Below are positions 36,976 to 45,964 of a stretch of DNA of 64,000 nt, in pieces. The stretch's first letter is position 1. Each line of letters starts with the position of its first letter. The notes under the pieces are model-generated. The model was not told where the DNA came from and searched no databases. It saw only the letters and a program-made list of their open reading frames with translations. This DNA is from Microbacteriaceae bacterium (lineage in GTDB: Bacteria > Actinomycetota > Actinomycetes > Actinomycetales > Microbacteriaceae). The translations under genes and the position numbers were made by a program. The stretch spans positions 1 to 64,000 of the forward strand of contig JAODME010000016.1 of NCBI GenBank assembly GCA_025465095.1, read 5' to 3'.

Positions 36976-38316
36976 ATGAAGGTGCTCGACGATCGCAAGT
37001 TCCTCGTGGGATTCGCGGTGCTCGTACTCTTCACGGGACTCGCCGCAGACGCGTGGCGCAACTCGATCAGCTGGTATGGCTATGGCGCGCTTGTCGCCGC
37101 GATCACCGGGACCTCGATCGCCGTGCTGGTTCGACATCGCCACTCGATTCGGACCCGGGCGCTGCCTCGGCCGCTCCTCGCCTTTCTGGCTTTGGCATCC
37201 ATCTCCATCACCTGGTCGTTCTACCCCGCCGAGTCTGCAGTCGGCGTCTCCGCACAGCTCATCACCACGGTCGCAGCACTCGCCGTCGCATTGGTACTTC
37301 GCGCAGATGAGCTTCTGCGCGCCCTCGCGCGAGCGCTCCGCATCATCCTCAGCCTGTCGCTTGCCTTCGAGCTGGTCGTCGCACTCCTCGTACGCGCCCC
37401 AGTTCTGCCCGTGTGGGTGACAGAGGAGGATCGCGTCGATCCTCCTCTGCTGCTGTTCTGGTCGCGCAACCTGCTGCTCGAGGGCGACCGTATCCAGGGC
37501 GTCGTCGGCTCGTCGAGCCTTCTGGCCATGGTCGCCCTGCTGGCGCTCGTAGTGTTCGGCGTGCAATCAGCCGCGGGCGCGGTGGGTCGTGCGCCCGGCG
37601 TCCTCTGGCTGATGTTCGCTGGTGCGATGGTCGCGTTGACCCGATCTGCAACGATCTATGTCGCAATCGCCGCCGTCGTCACCGTACTCGCGATCATTCT
37701 CGTGATGCGCCGCGCGTCGACGCTGCGCGCGCGCGTGTCGACCTACACCGCCGTCGCTCTCACGGTTGTCGCGATCATCGTCGCGGCCACTCTGTTCCGC
37801 GGCCAAGCCCTTGCGCTGCTCGGCAAGAGCGAGGACCTCACCGGTCGACTCGGTATCTGGGAGGCTGTCCTGGGCCTTGTCCAGCAACGCCCTCTGTTCG
37901 GGTGGGGGTGGATCAGCTTCTGGGCGCCATGGGTCGACCCTTTCCGCGACCTGGTCACCCGAAACGGTGTCGTGCAGCTGCATGCTCACAATGCCTGGCT
38001 CGATGTCTGGCTCCAACTCGGTCTTGTCGGGTTGTTCGTCCTCGCAGCGCTCATCGCTGTAACTGCGGTGCGCTCCTGGCGCCTTGCGACGACCAGCGGG
38101 AGACTGCATCCCAGCTCGCCCGACTCCGCCACATCGCTGCTCGCGCCGCTTCTGCTGACGGCCCTGCTCGTGCAGAGCTTCGCCGAAAGCCGGCTCCTGA
38201 TCGAGGGTGGCTGGGTCCTGCTCGTAATCCTCGCGGTGACTGCGAAGGTCGCTACTTCAGACCGTCGCTCCGCCGCAGGCCCGATCAGACGAGCGAGAGA
38301 ACCCTCTGCTCCTTGA
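36976..38316 (+). CDS. O-antigen ligase/Wzy-like membrane protein 1
   Basis: The 446-residue protein has about 11 transmembrane segments and the Wzy_C-type loop GRLGIWEAVLGLVQQRPLFGWGW followed by VQLHAHNAWLDVWLQLGLVGL. The conserved arginine and histidine of ligases and polymerases sit in this loop. Such proteins polymerise lipid-linked repeat units (Wzy) or ligate a polymer to its acceptor (WaaL); sequence alone does not tell which. The ATG of MKVLDDRKFLVGFAVLVLF was used. Its last 32 bases overlap the convergent gmd gene. It is a paralogue of the protein at 39409. Confidence 0.85.
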   Translation: MKVLDDRKFLVGFAVLVLFTGLAADAWRNSISWYGYGALVAAITGTSIAVLVRHRHSIRTRALPRPLLAFLALASISITWSFYPAESAVGVSAQLITTVAALAVALVLRADELLRALARALRIILSLSLAFELVVALLVRAPVLPVWVTEEDRVDPPLLLFWSRNLLLEGDRIQGVVGSSSLLAMVALLALVVFGVQSAAGAVGRAPGVLWLMFAGAMVALTRSATIYVAIAAVVTVLAIILVMRRASTLRARVSTYTAVALTVVAIIVAATLFRGQALALLGKSEDLTGRLGIWEAVLGLVQQRPLFGWGWISFWAPWVDPFRDLVTRNGVVQLHAHNAWLDVWLQLGLVGLFVLAALIAVTAVRSWRLATTSGRLHPSSPDSATSLLAPLLLTALLVQSFAESRLLIEGGWVLLVILAVTAKVATSDRRSAAGPIRRAREPSAP

Positions 38317-39271
38317 GGTCGGCTTGCACCATCATTCGAATTAACTCATCGAATGTGACGGTCGGTTGCCAACCAAGTGTGTCGCGGGCCTTCCTCGCGT
38401 CTCCGATGAGGTGGTGAACTTCCGCCGGCCGAAGATATCGGTCATCCTGGCGAACGTGAGATTCCCAATCGTCGATCCCGACCTCGTCGAAAGCGACGTC
38501 CAGCAAATCCCGCACCGAGTGCGCGACACCCGTGGCGACGACGAAGTCCTGCGCTTCGTCCTGCTGAAGCATGAGCCACATCGCCTGGACAAAGTCGCCC
38601 GCGAATCCCCAGTCGCGCCGCGCTTCAAGATTTCCGAGAGTCAATAACTTCTGCTGCCCGAGCGCGATTCGAGCGACCGCTTGTGTCACCTTTCTGGTGA
38701 CGAATTCGGGCCCGCGCCGCGGGGATTCGTGATTGAACAGGATGCCGCTCGACGCGTGCAGTCCATACGATTCTCGGTAGTTGATCGTCAGGTGGTGGCC
38801 GAACACCTTCGCCACCCCATACGGCGACCGCGGCCACAACAACGTCGATTCGTTCTGAGGAACTTCGCGCACCTCACCGAACATCTCGGAACTCGATGCC
38901 TGGTAGAACCGCACGCGCGACAAATCGTTGCCCGCCCACATCCGGATGGCCTCGAGGAGGTTCATGACGCCCTTTGCCGTGACGTCAGTCGTCAGAACCG
39001 GGTTCTCCCACGAGTACGGCACGAAAGATATTGCTCCGAGGTTGTAGACCTCATGCGGTTGAGCGCGGTTGAGCGCCCGCACGAGGCTGGAGATATCAGT
39101 GAGATCGCTCTTCAACAGGGTTATCCCGGGCACGGTGGCGCGCACGAGATCGTATTTCGGGTTGTCCTGACCGCGGATAAGCCCGAATATCTCGTACCCC
39201 TTCGCGGCCAAGAGCTCCGCGAGATACAGGCCGTCCTGTCCGGTTATCCCCGTGATCAGTGCACGCTTCAT
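38285..39271 (-). CDS. gmd: GDP-mannose 4,6-dehydratase
   Basis: The 328-residue SDR enzyme converts GDP-mannose to GDP-4-keto-6-deoxymannose, the precursor of GDP-fucose, GDP-rhamnose or perosamine. Motifs are diagnostic: GITGQDGLYL (8-17), the SSSEMFG strand with catalytic Ser and Glu (126-132), SPYGVAK (Tyr151, Lys155) and NHESPRRGPEFVTRKV. The next enzyme, such as Rmd, Per or Fcl, is not obvious nearby unless one of the two SDR genes serves. It depends on ManA/ManB supply. GGGGG about six bases before the ATG serves as the ribosome-binding site. The 3' end overlaps the neighbouring ligase. Confidence 0.93.
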   Translation of the reverse strand: MKRALITGITGQDGLYLAELLAAKGYEIFGLIRGQDNPKYDLVRATVPGITLLKSDLTDISSLVRALNRAQPHEVYNLGAISFVPYSWENPVLTTDVTAKGVMNLLEAIRMWAGNDLSRVRFYQASSSEMFGEVREVPQNESTLLWPRSPYGVAKVFGHHLTINYRESYGLHASSGILFNHESPRRGPEFVTRKVTQAVARIALGQQKLLTLGNLEARRDWGFAGDFVQAMWLMLQQDEAQDFVVATGVAHSVRDLLDVAFDEVGIDDWESHVRQDDRYLRPAEVHHLIGDARKARDTLGWQPTVTFDELIRMMVQADLKEQRVLSLV

Positions 39272-39408
39272 CGTTGCCCCCGTACCTCAGTCGATCCGAA
39301 TCCCCGACGAATCGGCCGCGCGTCCCCATGGTCAGCGGCGTCAGGATTACCGGAGTCTATCGGGCACGGCAATCACGCCGCCTCGAGATGCCGTAGCTTT
39401 ATTGGGAC

Positions 39409-40689
39409 ATGAGCCCGCCGTCCCGACGCCAAGCACTGATGACGGCCGCCTGGGATCTCGGTGCTTCTGCGCGATTCACTCAGGCACTCACCCTCGGCAT
39501 CGTCGGCATGGCCTACTCGGCATTCGCGACGCGCAGCACGATCGGATGGCCGGGCCTTCTCGGCGTCGTCGGAGCGCTGGTCTTCCTTGCCGCGTTCTGC
39601 CTCATTGCCAAGAGGGCTGAGTTGGAGTGGCGGGGATTACTGCCCATCTCGCTTCTCGTGTTCCTGAGTTGGAGTACGCTGTCGATCGCTTGGAGCGACT
39701 ATCAGTGGGTGTCGCTGGGCTCGGTCGCCTACCAGCTCGCCTTCGCCTTCCTCGCAGTCTTCGTAGCGCTCACGCGGGACCTCATCCAGATCGTCCGCGC
39801 GTTCGGCGATATCCTGCGGGTCGTTCTTGCCGCCTCGCTCGTGCTCGAGATCATGTCCGGGCTGCTGCTGGACACGCCCTTCCTCTTCCTGTCCATCCTC
39901 GGCAATCTTGACAACGGCGGGCCGATTCAAGGGCTCCTCGGTACCCGCAACCAGTTGGGTCTTGTGGCGCTGGTCGCTCTCGTGACCTTCTTCACTGAAC
40001 TGCGCACAAAATCGGTCCCGCGCCCGCTCGCCGTCGCGTCACTCGCACTTGCGGTCCTCACGATCCTTCTCACCCGATCGCCCGTTACCTTCGGCGCTCT
40101 CGTCGTTGTGGCCATTGCAGCCGCATCGATCATCGGACTGCGCAGCCTGAACGCCACACGAAGGCGCGCGTGGCAGTTTGTGCTGCTCGCCGGCTCGGTG
40201 ATGATGCTTGCCATCCTGTTCGTCGCGCGCGGTCGCGTGATCAGTCTTCTCAACGCCGGTAGTGAGTTCGAGTTTCGCTATCGCCTTTGGCGGAGCACCC
40301 TCGACTTCACGCCGGACAACGCCCTCGAGGGGTTCGGCTGGACCGGGTATTGGCGGCAGGGTCTGCCACCGTTCATCGGCATCGACCCATTCTCTGGTCC
40401 GCACTCCTCGGCGCTCAACGCGTTTCTCGACGTTTGGCTTCAACTCGGCTTGGTCGGCCTGCTGGCCTTCATCGCGCTCGTCGGGTTGGCATTCGTGCGG
40501 TCGTGGCTGCTCGCTTCGAACAGGCGCAGCATCGTCTTTCTCTGGCCGGCGCTGATCCTCGTCGCACTCCTTGTGACGTCAGCTGCCGAAAGCTCCGCTC
40601 TCGTCGAGTTCGGTTGGCTGACCCTGGTGGTCTGCGTGGTCAAGTCGTCGCAGAATCTGAGTTGGCGGGCTCGGCTCCCCGAGAATTAG
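39409..40689 (+). CDS. O-antigen ligase/Wzy-like membrane protein 2
   Basis: The 426-residue protein has about 11 membrane segments and a Wzy_C-type loop RYRLWRSTLDFTPDNALEGFGWTGYW followed by HSSALNAFLDVWLQLGLVGL. The order, spacing and end of the loop match the paralogue at 36976, so they probably arose by duplication, though similarity outside the loop is modest. Its role is polymerase or ligase of a lipid-linked glycan (inference). GGGA lies close before the ATG. It is divergent from gmd across 137 bases and convergent with the GT2 gene at a 16-base gap. Confidence 0.85.
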   Translation: MSPPSRRQALMTAAWDLGASARFTQALTLGIVGMAYSAFATRSTIGWPGLLGVVGALVFLAAFCLIAKRAELEWRGLLPISLLVFLSWSTLSIAWSDYQWVSLGSVAYQLAFAFLAVFVALTRDLIQIVRAFGDILRVVLAASLVLEIMSGLLLDTPFLFLSILGNLDNGGPIQGLLGTRNQLGLVALVALVTFFTELRTKSVPRPLAVASLALAVLTILLTRSPVTFGALVVVAIAAASIIGLRSLNATRRRAWQFVLLAGSVMMLAILFVARGRVISLLNAGSEFEFRYRLWRSTLDFTPDNALEGFGWTGYWRQGLPPFIGIDPFSGPHSSALNAFLDVWLQLGLVGLLAFIALVGLAFVRSWLLASNRRSIVFLWPALILVALLVTSAAESSALVEFGWLTLVVCVVKSSQNLSWRARLPEN

Positions 40690-40705
40690 CCTCGTCGATC
40701 CGGCC

Positions 40706-41686
40706 TCAACTCCTCAGGAGAAGGTCCCGCAGCATGTCGAGACGACCTTGGCTCGCAAATCTCGCGTATCGAGCGCCCCGGTTCGCCATCCAGATCCCCG
40801 GCGCCCGTCGTAGTCGTGATGGCGGAAGTGCGGCGCGTTCCGACTCGAACTGCGCCTTTGTCGCCGCCGCCGCGGTGAACTCACTCGGCACTCCGGGGAT
40901 ACTTCGCAGTCGCTCTGCCAAGGTCCTTGATCGGGCGGCGAGCGCGTCGTTGCGATGTCGCGTGGTGGCGAGCATCCGGCCAAGCCTGTAGCGAAGGGTA
41001 GGCGCGGCTACCCCGATCACGTTGGACCCGTGCTGCCGATAGTCCACATTCGCGTCCCTGGCGATCTGGACCGAGCCGAGGGCGGCTGCGACGATGGCGA
41101 GCCATTCGTCGTGCACCCATTCATCCGGCAGCGGCGCCGCAAGATCAAACAGCTCTCTGCGGAACGAAACGGTCGCTCCCGTCGCAAGGTTTCGCCGCAG
41201 GTACACCGGGAACGCGGCACCCAGGTTGATCCGCTCACGATCGGCATCGGTGATGGCGAGGGCTTCGAAAAGCGTGATGCCGAGGGGTTCACCCGCCGCA
41301 TCGACGAGCCGGGCATTCTCGTGCCGAAAAAGCATTCCCGGATTGAGCTCGAATGCCTCCACTGCCACGGAGACCCGCTCACCATGCCAGACGTCATCCT
41401 GGTCGCTCAGCATGACAATGTCCGAGGAACAAGCGGCGATCGCGCGTGCGAAATTGGCTGTCACGCCGCGCCGGTACCCGTCACCCAACATGTGCACCGC
41501 GATGCCCGACCGTTCGGCCGATTGGAGTGCCTTGCGCACTCTCGGCAGGGTTTCATCGTCGGACGCGTCGTCAGAGACCACTATCTCAGTCGGCCGCTGA
41601 CGCTGCCCGAGGATGCTTGCGATCTGTTGTTCCACAAACTGCGCCCCGTTGTAGGTGCACAGCGCGACAGACACCGTGAGTGACAT
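40706..41686 (-). CDS. Family 2 glycosyltransferase, rhamnosyltransferase-like
   Basis: The 326-residue GT-A enzyme begins VSVALCTYNGAQFVEQQIASILGQ. It carries the donor-binding VVSDDASDDET, MLSDQDDVWHGER (DxD) and the acceptor-side LPDEWVHDEWLAIVAA. This pattern is that of rhamnosyl- and related GT2 transferases acting on lipid-linked glycans. Rhamnose as donor is plausible because RmlA and RmlC are encoded in the window, but this is inference. It is downstream of the GT2-GT4 fusion at 41761 by 74 bases, in the same direction. Confidence 0.87.
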   Translation of the reverse strand: MSLTVSVALCTYNGAQFVEQQIASILGQRQRPTEIVVSDDASDDETLPRVRKALQSAERSGIAVHMLGDGYRRGVTANFARAIAACSSDIVMLSDQDDVWHGERVSVAVEAFELNPGMLFRHENARLVDAAGEPLGITLFEALAITDADRERINLGAAFPVYLRRNLATGATVSFRRELFDLAAPLPDEWVHDEWLAIVAAALGSVQIARDANVDYRQHGSNVIGVAAPTLRYRLGRMLATTRHRNDALAARSRTLAERLRSIPGVPSEFTAAAATKAQFESERAALPPSRLRRAPGIWMANRGARYARFASQGRLDMLRDLLLRS

Positions 41687-41760
41687 TCAGCCGCGCTTCG
41701 TGCCGGTTGCGGCGCGCCTTGCCGGTTGAACCGCGTCGGCCGGGCACGCCGAAATCACCC

Positions 41761-44229
41761 TCAACGTCGGCGGAGGCGCGATCGGATTTTCCTCGCAACA
41801 AGCAGAGGACCGCCACTGCGCAGATAGAAGACGACCAGTTCGGCGTTGTGTCGGGCACCTGAGCGCTTGACACGCTGCCTGGGGCGTGCCGCAGTGTCCA
41901 CCCCCACCACGAGACCTACCCGGTCCTTTGCAGGGCGCGGATCGGCGACGAACTCGACCAGCGGTCGCACAGCGACGTCCCAGAAGAAGTTTTGACGTAC
42001 CCTCTGCAGGTTCTCGATGATCTCAGCACGTGAATCGATGTCGAAGAGCACGGCCTCGAGCGCTGAGGCAAGAGCCTGCGGGTCGCGATCCGGCACTACG
42101 TGGCCCAGGTTCTCACGCTCGATGAGTTCGGCGAAGAAGTCGCCCTCGGTGACGACCATCGGCAGTCCGGCCCACAGGTAGTCAAGGATGCGTGTGCGGA
42201 AAGAGAAAGTCGTCTCGATGTGGGAGTGATGCGTGCTGACTCCGGCATCCGCCTCCGTCAGGAAGTTCTGGCGCTCGGCATAGTCGACCCAGGAGTCGTT
42301 GAAGAAGACATTCGTATCGTAAACGCCGAGACGTCGCGCCAGAGCCCGACTGTCGGCCACGACCCGCATTTCCGGAACGCCGGGATGTGGATGCTTGGTT
42401 CCCTGGAAGTACAGCTTCACTTCGGGGCGCCGTTCGGCCACGATGGCCACCGCCTCAATCAGCGTTGCGGGGTCGAACCAGTTGTACAGCCCGCCGGACC
42501 AGAGCAGTACCTTGTCGGTCGCCTCGATCCCGGGCACGACGCCCTTCATCGCCGGTCGCAGATGTTGCGGGGGCGTTCGGTCCAATCCGAACGGCACGAC
42601 GCTGACGAGATCGGTCAGGTGAGGGTCGCCGGTATAGGTCGCGGGTGAGATCCGACCGAGCGCCGCGAGTTGGCCGAGATAGAAGTGTCGCTGCCGTTCT
42701 GAGGCGCAGAGGAAGAAGTCGCCGCGGGCGAGTTGCTCGTTGAGCACGTCGGTCGCGTCCGAGACCTGCCGCGCCCACACCTCCGGCGCGAGCTCACGGG
42801 ACTGCTCAAGCTGCTCGAGGTGCATGGGGTCGTAGATATCGATGACGAGGATCTTCTCGGTGCGCCTGAGCACCTCGAACACGGCCATGGCGTGTCCCTG
42901 AAAAACGATGACGTCGGCATCTTTTTCGAACTTCGCGAAGGCGCGATCGTCTCCAGCCCTCACATGGGCGAGCTCGAACGGCGCCGCGATGTCCTCGACG
43001 CCGGCAAGACTCACGAGAGTCACGTCATTGTCGGCGGAGAGCGCGGCAGCCATGTTCCAAGCGCGAATGGCGGGACCGGCGAGTTTGATACCGATCGGGT
43101 CGCCAGTGATGATGAGCACCTTCGTTGCGACGGGACGTTCCGTGACGTCGAAGGCGGTGACGATCTTTTCGTAGCCGTCGAGGAAGGACGGGTTCTGGAT
43201 CACCGGAGCGTCCGCGTATCCGAACAGCTTCCAGATCTGCGAATCGCTGATCTTTCGACTTTCCTGGATCGCCTTCCGCGATGCAGACAAAGCGGGAAGT
43301 CGTTCCACGAACTGGTCAATCCCGAAGACGCTCGAGAGCAGCACCTTCGGCGTCGATATCTCGTCTTCACTGTCGCCGCCCGATTTCCGCAGATCGAGCG
43401 ATGTCGAATCTATCGCTGCTTTCGACACGCCGCGACGCACCGACAGAGCCATGGCGGCCGGTAGCGCCTCATTGAGAGTGTCGCTTTCGAGGTTCTTGTA
43501 CATCGTGAACAACGCGTTGCGTTCGAGGAGGTACTGCTCCTTGAATTGCCCGAAAGACTTCATCGAAGCGTGGTGTTTGTGATAGGCGAGGGACGTGGGC
43601 TCGTACGCGAACACGTAGCCGAGCAGGTTCAGTCGCCAACCGAGGTCCACGTCCTCGAAGAACATGAAGTAGTCCTCGTCGAAACCGCCGAGTTCATCAA
43701 ATACCGAGCGTCGCACGAACATCGCGGAGCCGGTCCCGAACAGCACCCGCCCCGGGTCGGAGTAGTTGCTCGGAACACGGTCGGCCGTGAACGGCTTGTA
43801 GCCCATGCCGTACCAGGTCATTGCCGAGCCGATGTAATCGACGAGTTCGCCGTCCCAATCGAGCACCTTGCTCGCCACCCCGGCGATGCGGGGCGACTCG
43901 GCGAAGCGCACCATAGCCGCCCGCACCCATCCGGCGTCGGGACGCGCATCGTTATTCAAGAACGCGATGATCTCGCCGGTCGCGTGTGTCACGCCGAGGT
44001 TGCAGCCGCCAGCGAACCCGAGGTTTGTCTCGGATTCGACCAGAACGACATCAAGCGCACGCAAGCGCTCCAAGCTGTCGTCGCCTGAGCCGTTCTCGAC
44101 GACGACAATCTCGAGGCGTTCGTTCGGCCAGTCGAGACCACGAAGGTTGGCCACTGCTTCGATGGTGTCGTCCGCGCCACGGTAGTTGACCAGCACAACG
44201 GACACGACGCCGGTTTTCATTTCTGACAT
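41761..44229 (-). CDS. Bifunctional glycosyltransferase, GT2-GT4 fusion
   Basis: The 822-residue protein has an N-terminal GT2 domain (1-250) with VVSVVLVNYRGADDTIEAV, GFAGGCNLGVTHATGEIIAFLNND, and YFMFFEDVDLGWRLNLLG. A middle segment shared with a second paralogue follows (about 250-360). The C-terminal GT4 domain (about 375-800) has GPAIRAWNMAAALS, LLWSGGLYNWFDPATLIEA and TRILDYLWAGLPMVVTEGD. It probably adds two sugars in succession. The start is ATG 44229, preceded by GAGGAAG; a TTG four codons earlier is less likely. The paralogue at 47998 shares the GT2 and linker layout. Confidence 0.92.
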   Translation of the reverse strand: MSEMKTGVVSVVLVNYRGADDTIEAVANLRGLDWPNERLEIVVVENGSGDDSLERLRALDVVLVESETNLGFAGGCNLGVTHATGEIIAFLNNDARPDAGWVRAAMVRFAESPRIAGVASKVLDWDGELVDYIGSAMTWYGMGYKPFTADRVPSNYSDPGRVLFGTGSAMFVRRSVFDELGGFDEDYFMFFEDVDLGWRLNLLGYVFAYEPTSLAYHKHHASMKSFGQFKEQYLLERNALFTMYKNLESDTLNEALPAAMALSVRRGVSKAAIDSTSLDLRKSGGDSEDEISTPKVLLSSVFGIDQFVERLPALSASRKAIQESRKISDSQIWKLFGYADAPVIQNPSFLDGYEKIVTAFDVTERPVATKVLIITGDPIGIKLAGPAIRAWNMAAALSADNDVTLVSLAGVEDIAAPFELAHVRAGDDRAFAKFEKDADVIVFQGHAMAVFEVLRRTEKILVIDIYDPMHLEQLEQSRELAPEVWARQVSDATDVLNEQLARGDFFLCASERQRHFYLGQLAALGRISPATYTGDPHLTDLVSVVPFGLDRTPPQHLRPAMKGVVPGIEATDKVLLWSGGLYNWFDPATLIEAVAIVAERRPEVKLYFQGTKHPHPGVPEMRVVADSRALARRLGVYDTNVFFNDSWVDYAERQNFLTEADAGVSTHHSHIETTFSFRTRILDYLWAGLPMVVTEGDFFAELIERENLGHVVPDRDPQALASALEAVLFDIDSRAEIIENLQRVRQNFFWDVAVRPLVEFVADPRPAKDRVGLVVGVDTAARPRQRVKRSGARHNAELVVFYLRSGGPLLVARKIRSRLRRR

Positions 44230-44338
44230 TGACTTCCTCAAGCGTTTACGTCATTTGGAAAGCCAGCGATCGCAGCCGGCACAAGAGCTTCATTGGCGGG
44301 ATAGCGCGGCTCCAAGCAGCACATTGACTGTCGTGCGA

Positions 44339-45424
44339 CTAGCTTAGGTCGCGAGTCTTGGCTCCAGCACTCCCGAGTGGCACGGCCTCCGCGACTTCGA
44401 CGCGCTCGGCAACCCGTGCAGCACGCGGTGGGTCCGGCAACGGCGGTGGGGCCGACGACATGAGGTAACTCAGTCTGGACGCCTCGCGCCGCGATTTGGT
44501 GATCCCGTCAAGCACCAGCCCGAGCAGCCACACGAGCATGGCGATGATGGCCAAAGATGAGGCGAGTACCGCGGTCGGGAATCGAGGCACGAAACCGGTC
44601 TGAGCGAATTCCACCACGATCGGGAAGCCAAGTAGGAGCGACACGACAAGGATGAGCGCGCCCAACAACCCGTGAAACAGCCAGGGCCTCTCGTGCCGGA
44701 CCAGATTGCCGATGAGGCGAAGGATCTTGAACCCGTCACGGTAGGTATTCAGCTTGCTTTCGCTGCCCTCCGCGCGATCCTTGAAGCCGACCTCTATCTC
44801 GACCTGTGGCACACGCAGATTCATCGAATGCACGGTGAGTTCCGTCTCGACTTCGAATTCGCGCGAAACCGCGGGGAACGACTTCACGAAGCGACGGGAG
44901 AAGACGCGGTAGCCGCTGAGCATGTCGTTCACCCGGTAGCCGAACACCGAACTGACCAGAGTGTTGAACGCTTTGTTCCCCGAGGAGTGCCCCGGACGGT
45001 AGGCCGTTGCCGTGAGCTGCCGCCGCACACCGACGACATGGTCGAGAGGTCCTTCACGCAGGGCGGCAATCATCTTGGGTAGCGCTGCCGCATCGTACGT
45101 GTCGTCGCCATCGATCAGCACATAGATGTCTGCGTCCACGTCGGCGAACGCGCGCCGCACGACATTGCCCTTGCCCTTGGTGTTCTCGTAACGCACCGTC
45201 GCGCCAGCAGCGCGCGCGATCTCGGCTGTGCCGTCCGTGCTCAGATTGTCGTAAACGTAAACCTCAATGTCGGGCTGCGCTACCTTCAGGTCGCTCACCA
45301 CCTGAGCGATGGACGCGGCCTCGTTGTGGCAGGGAACAATCGCGGCAATGGATGGGTTCAACGGTCTCCTCGTGGGTGCACTGCGTTCGACCTGTATCGT
45401 CGGATGGAACGCCTGGTCGGCCAT
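44339..45424 (-). CDS. Family 2 glycosyltransferase, polyprenyl-phosphate sugar synthase type
   Basis: The 361-residue protein has a GT-A domain (25-245) with AAIVPCHNEAASIAQVVSDL, YVYDNLSTDGTAEIA and VLIDGDDTYD (DxD). Two C-terminal transmembrane segments follow (about 250-275 and 285-310). This is the layout of GtrB/dolichyl-phosphate-mannose-synthase-like enzymes, which load a sugar onto undecaprenyl phosphate for flipping by GtrA. A gtrA gene lies divergently just upstream. The ATG at 45424 is used. A TTG 21 codons later has a better Shine-Dalgarno (GAGGAG) and is a real alternative start. Confidence 0.85.
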   Translation of the reverse strand: MADQAFHPTIQVERSAPTRRPLNPSIAAIVPCHNEAASIAQVVSDLKVAQPDIEVYVYDNLSTDGTAEIARAAGATVRYENTKGKGNVVRRAFADVDADIYVLIDGDDTYDAAALPKMIAALREGPLDHVVGVRRQLTATAYRPGHSSGNKAFNTLVSSVFGYRVNDMLSGYRVFSRRFVKSFPAVSREFEVETELTVHSMNLRVPQVEIEVGFKDRAEGSESKLNTYRDGFKILRLIGNLVRHERPWLFHGLLGALILVVSLLLGFPIVVEFAQTGFVPRFPTAVLASSLAIIAMLVWLLGLVLDGITKSRREASRLSYLMSSAPPPLPDPPRAARVAERVEVAEAVPLGSAGAKTRDLS

Positions 45425-45473
45425 GACAGCCTACTCGACCGGTCACGCAATCGAGCGCGGCCCCCATTGGATC

Positions 45474-45477
45474 GGAG
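45474..45477 (+). promoter_or_regulatory. Shine-Dalgarno positioned for an ATC start of gtrA
   Basis: GGAG lies six bases before ATC 45484, the point where the GtrA protein should begin. No ATG, GTG or TTG occurs in frame between the upstream stop at 45424 and the GTG at 45556. Confidence 0.5.
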
Positions 45478-45483
45478 CCCAAC

Positions 45484-45954
45484 ATCAGCCGACTCGACGC
45501 CAAGGCGCATGCTCGTCGCGCCAGCCTCTTCCTCATCGTCGGCGGGCTCGGATTCGTGATCGACGCGACCGTCTTCAACGTCCTTGTGTACTGGGGCGGT
45601 CGGGGGCCACTGTTCGAACTGCCGCTTGTGGCGAAGATGCTCGCGATCGCGATCGCCACCGTCGGCACCTTCATCGGAAATCACTTCCTGACCTATCGCG
45701 ATCGGCGCTCTGGCACTTCGCTCCGGCGATTCGCGATATTTGCGCTGCTCAACGCCATCGCGATTCTGCTTCAACTCGGCTGCCTCGGCTTCTCCCGGTA
45801 TGTACTGGGGCTCGCCGATCCCGTCGCGGACAACATCTCGGGCACCATCATCGGACAAGGGCTGGCTACGGTCTTCCGCTACGTGACATACAGCCGTTGG
45901 GCGTTCCCTGAAAACACGATCGACGGCGAGAAAGACCCGCTCTCGTCCGTCTAG
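45484..45954 (+). CDS. GtrA family membrane flippase-like protein (non-standard start)
   Basis: The 156-residue reading has four transmembrane segments and GtrA motifs: LFLIVGGLGFVIDATVFNVL, FIGNHFLTY and the C-terminal ATVFRYVTYSRWAF. GtrA proteins are thought to flip undecaprenyl-phosphate-linked sugars. The frame has no ATG, GTG or TTG before the first helix; the nearest GTG (45556) would delete half of that helix. ATC 45484 follows GGAG at six bases, so either ATC is used or an ATG mutated. A GTG start would probably give a defective protein. The partner glycosyltransferase is encoded divergently 59 bases away. The 3' end is 10 bases from the convergent membrane-protein gene. Confidence 0.75.
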   Translation: MSRLDAKAHARRASLFLIVGGLGFVIDATVFNVLVYWGGRGPLFELPLVAKMLAIAIATVGTFIGNHFLTYRDRRSGTSLRRFAIFALLNAIAILLQLGCLGFSRYVLGLADPVADNISGTIIGQGLATVFRYVTYSRWAFPENTIDGEKDPLSSV

Positions 45955-45964
45955 TTCCTGACTT

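Noticed and set aside
36949-39271. Possible tRNA or phage attachment site near the ligase and gmd genes.
   Set aside because: No cloverleaf or integrase was seen; the overlap of gene ends is explained by convergent coding.
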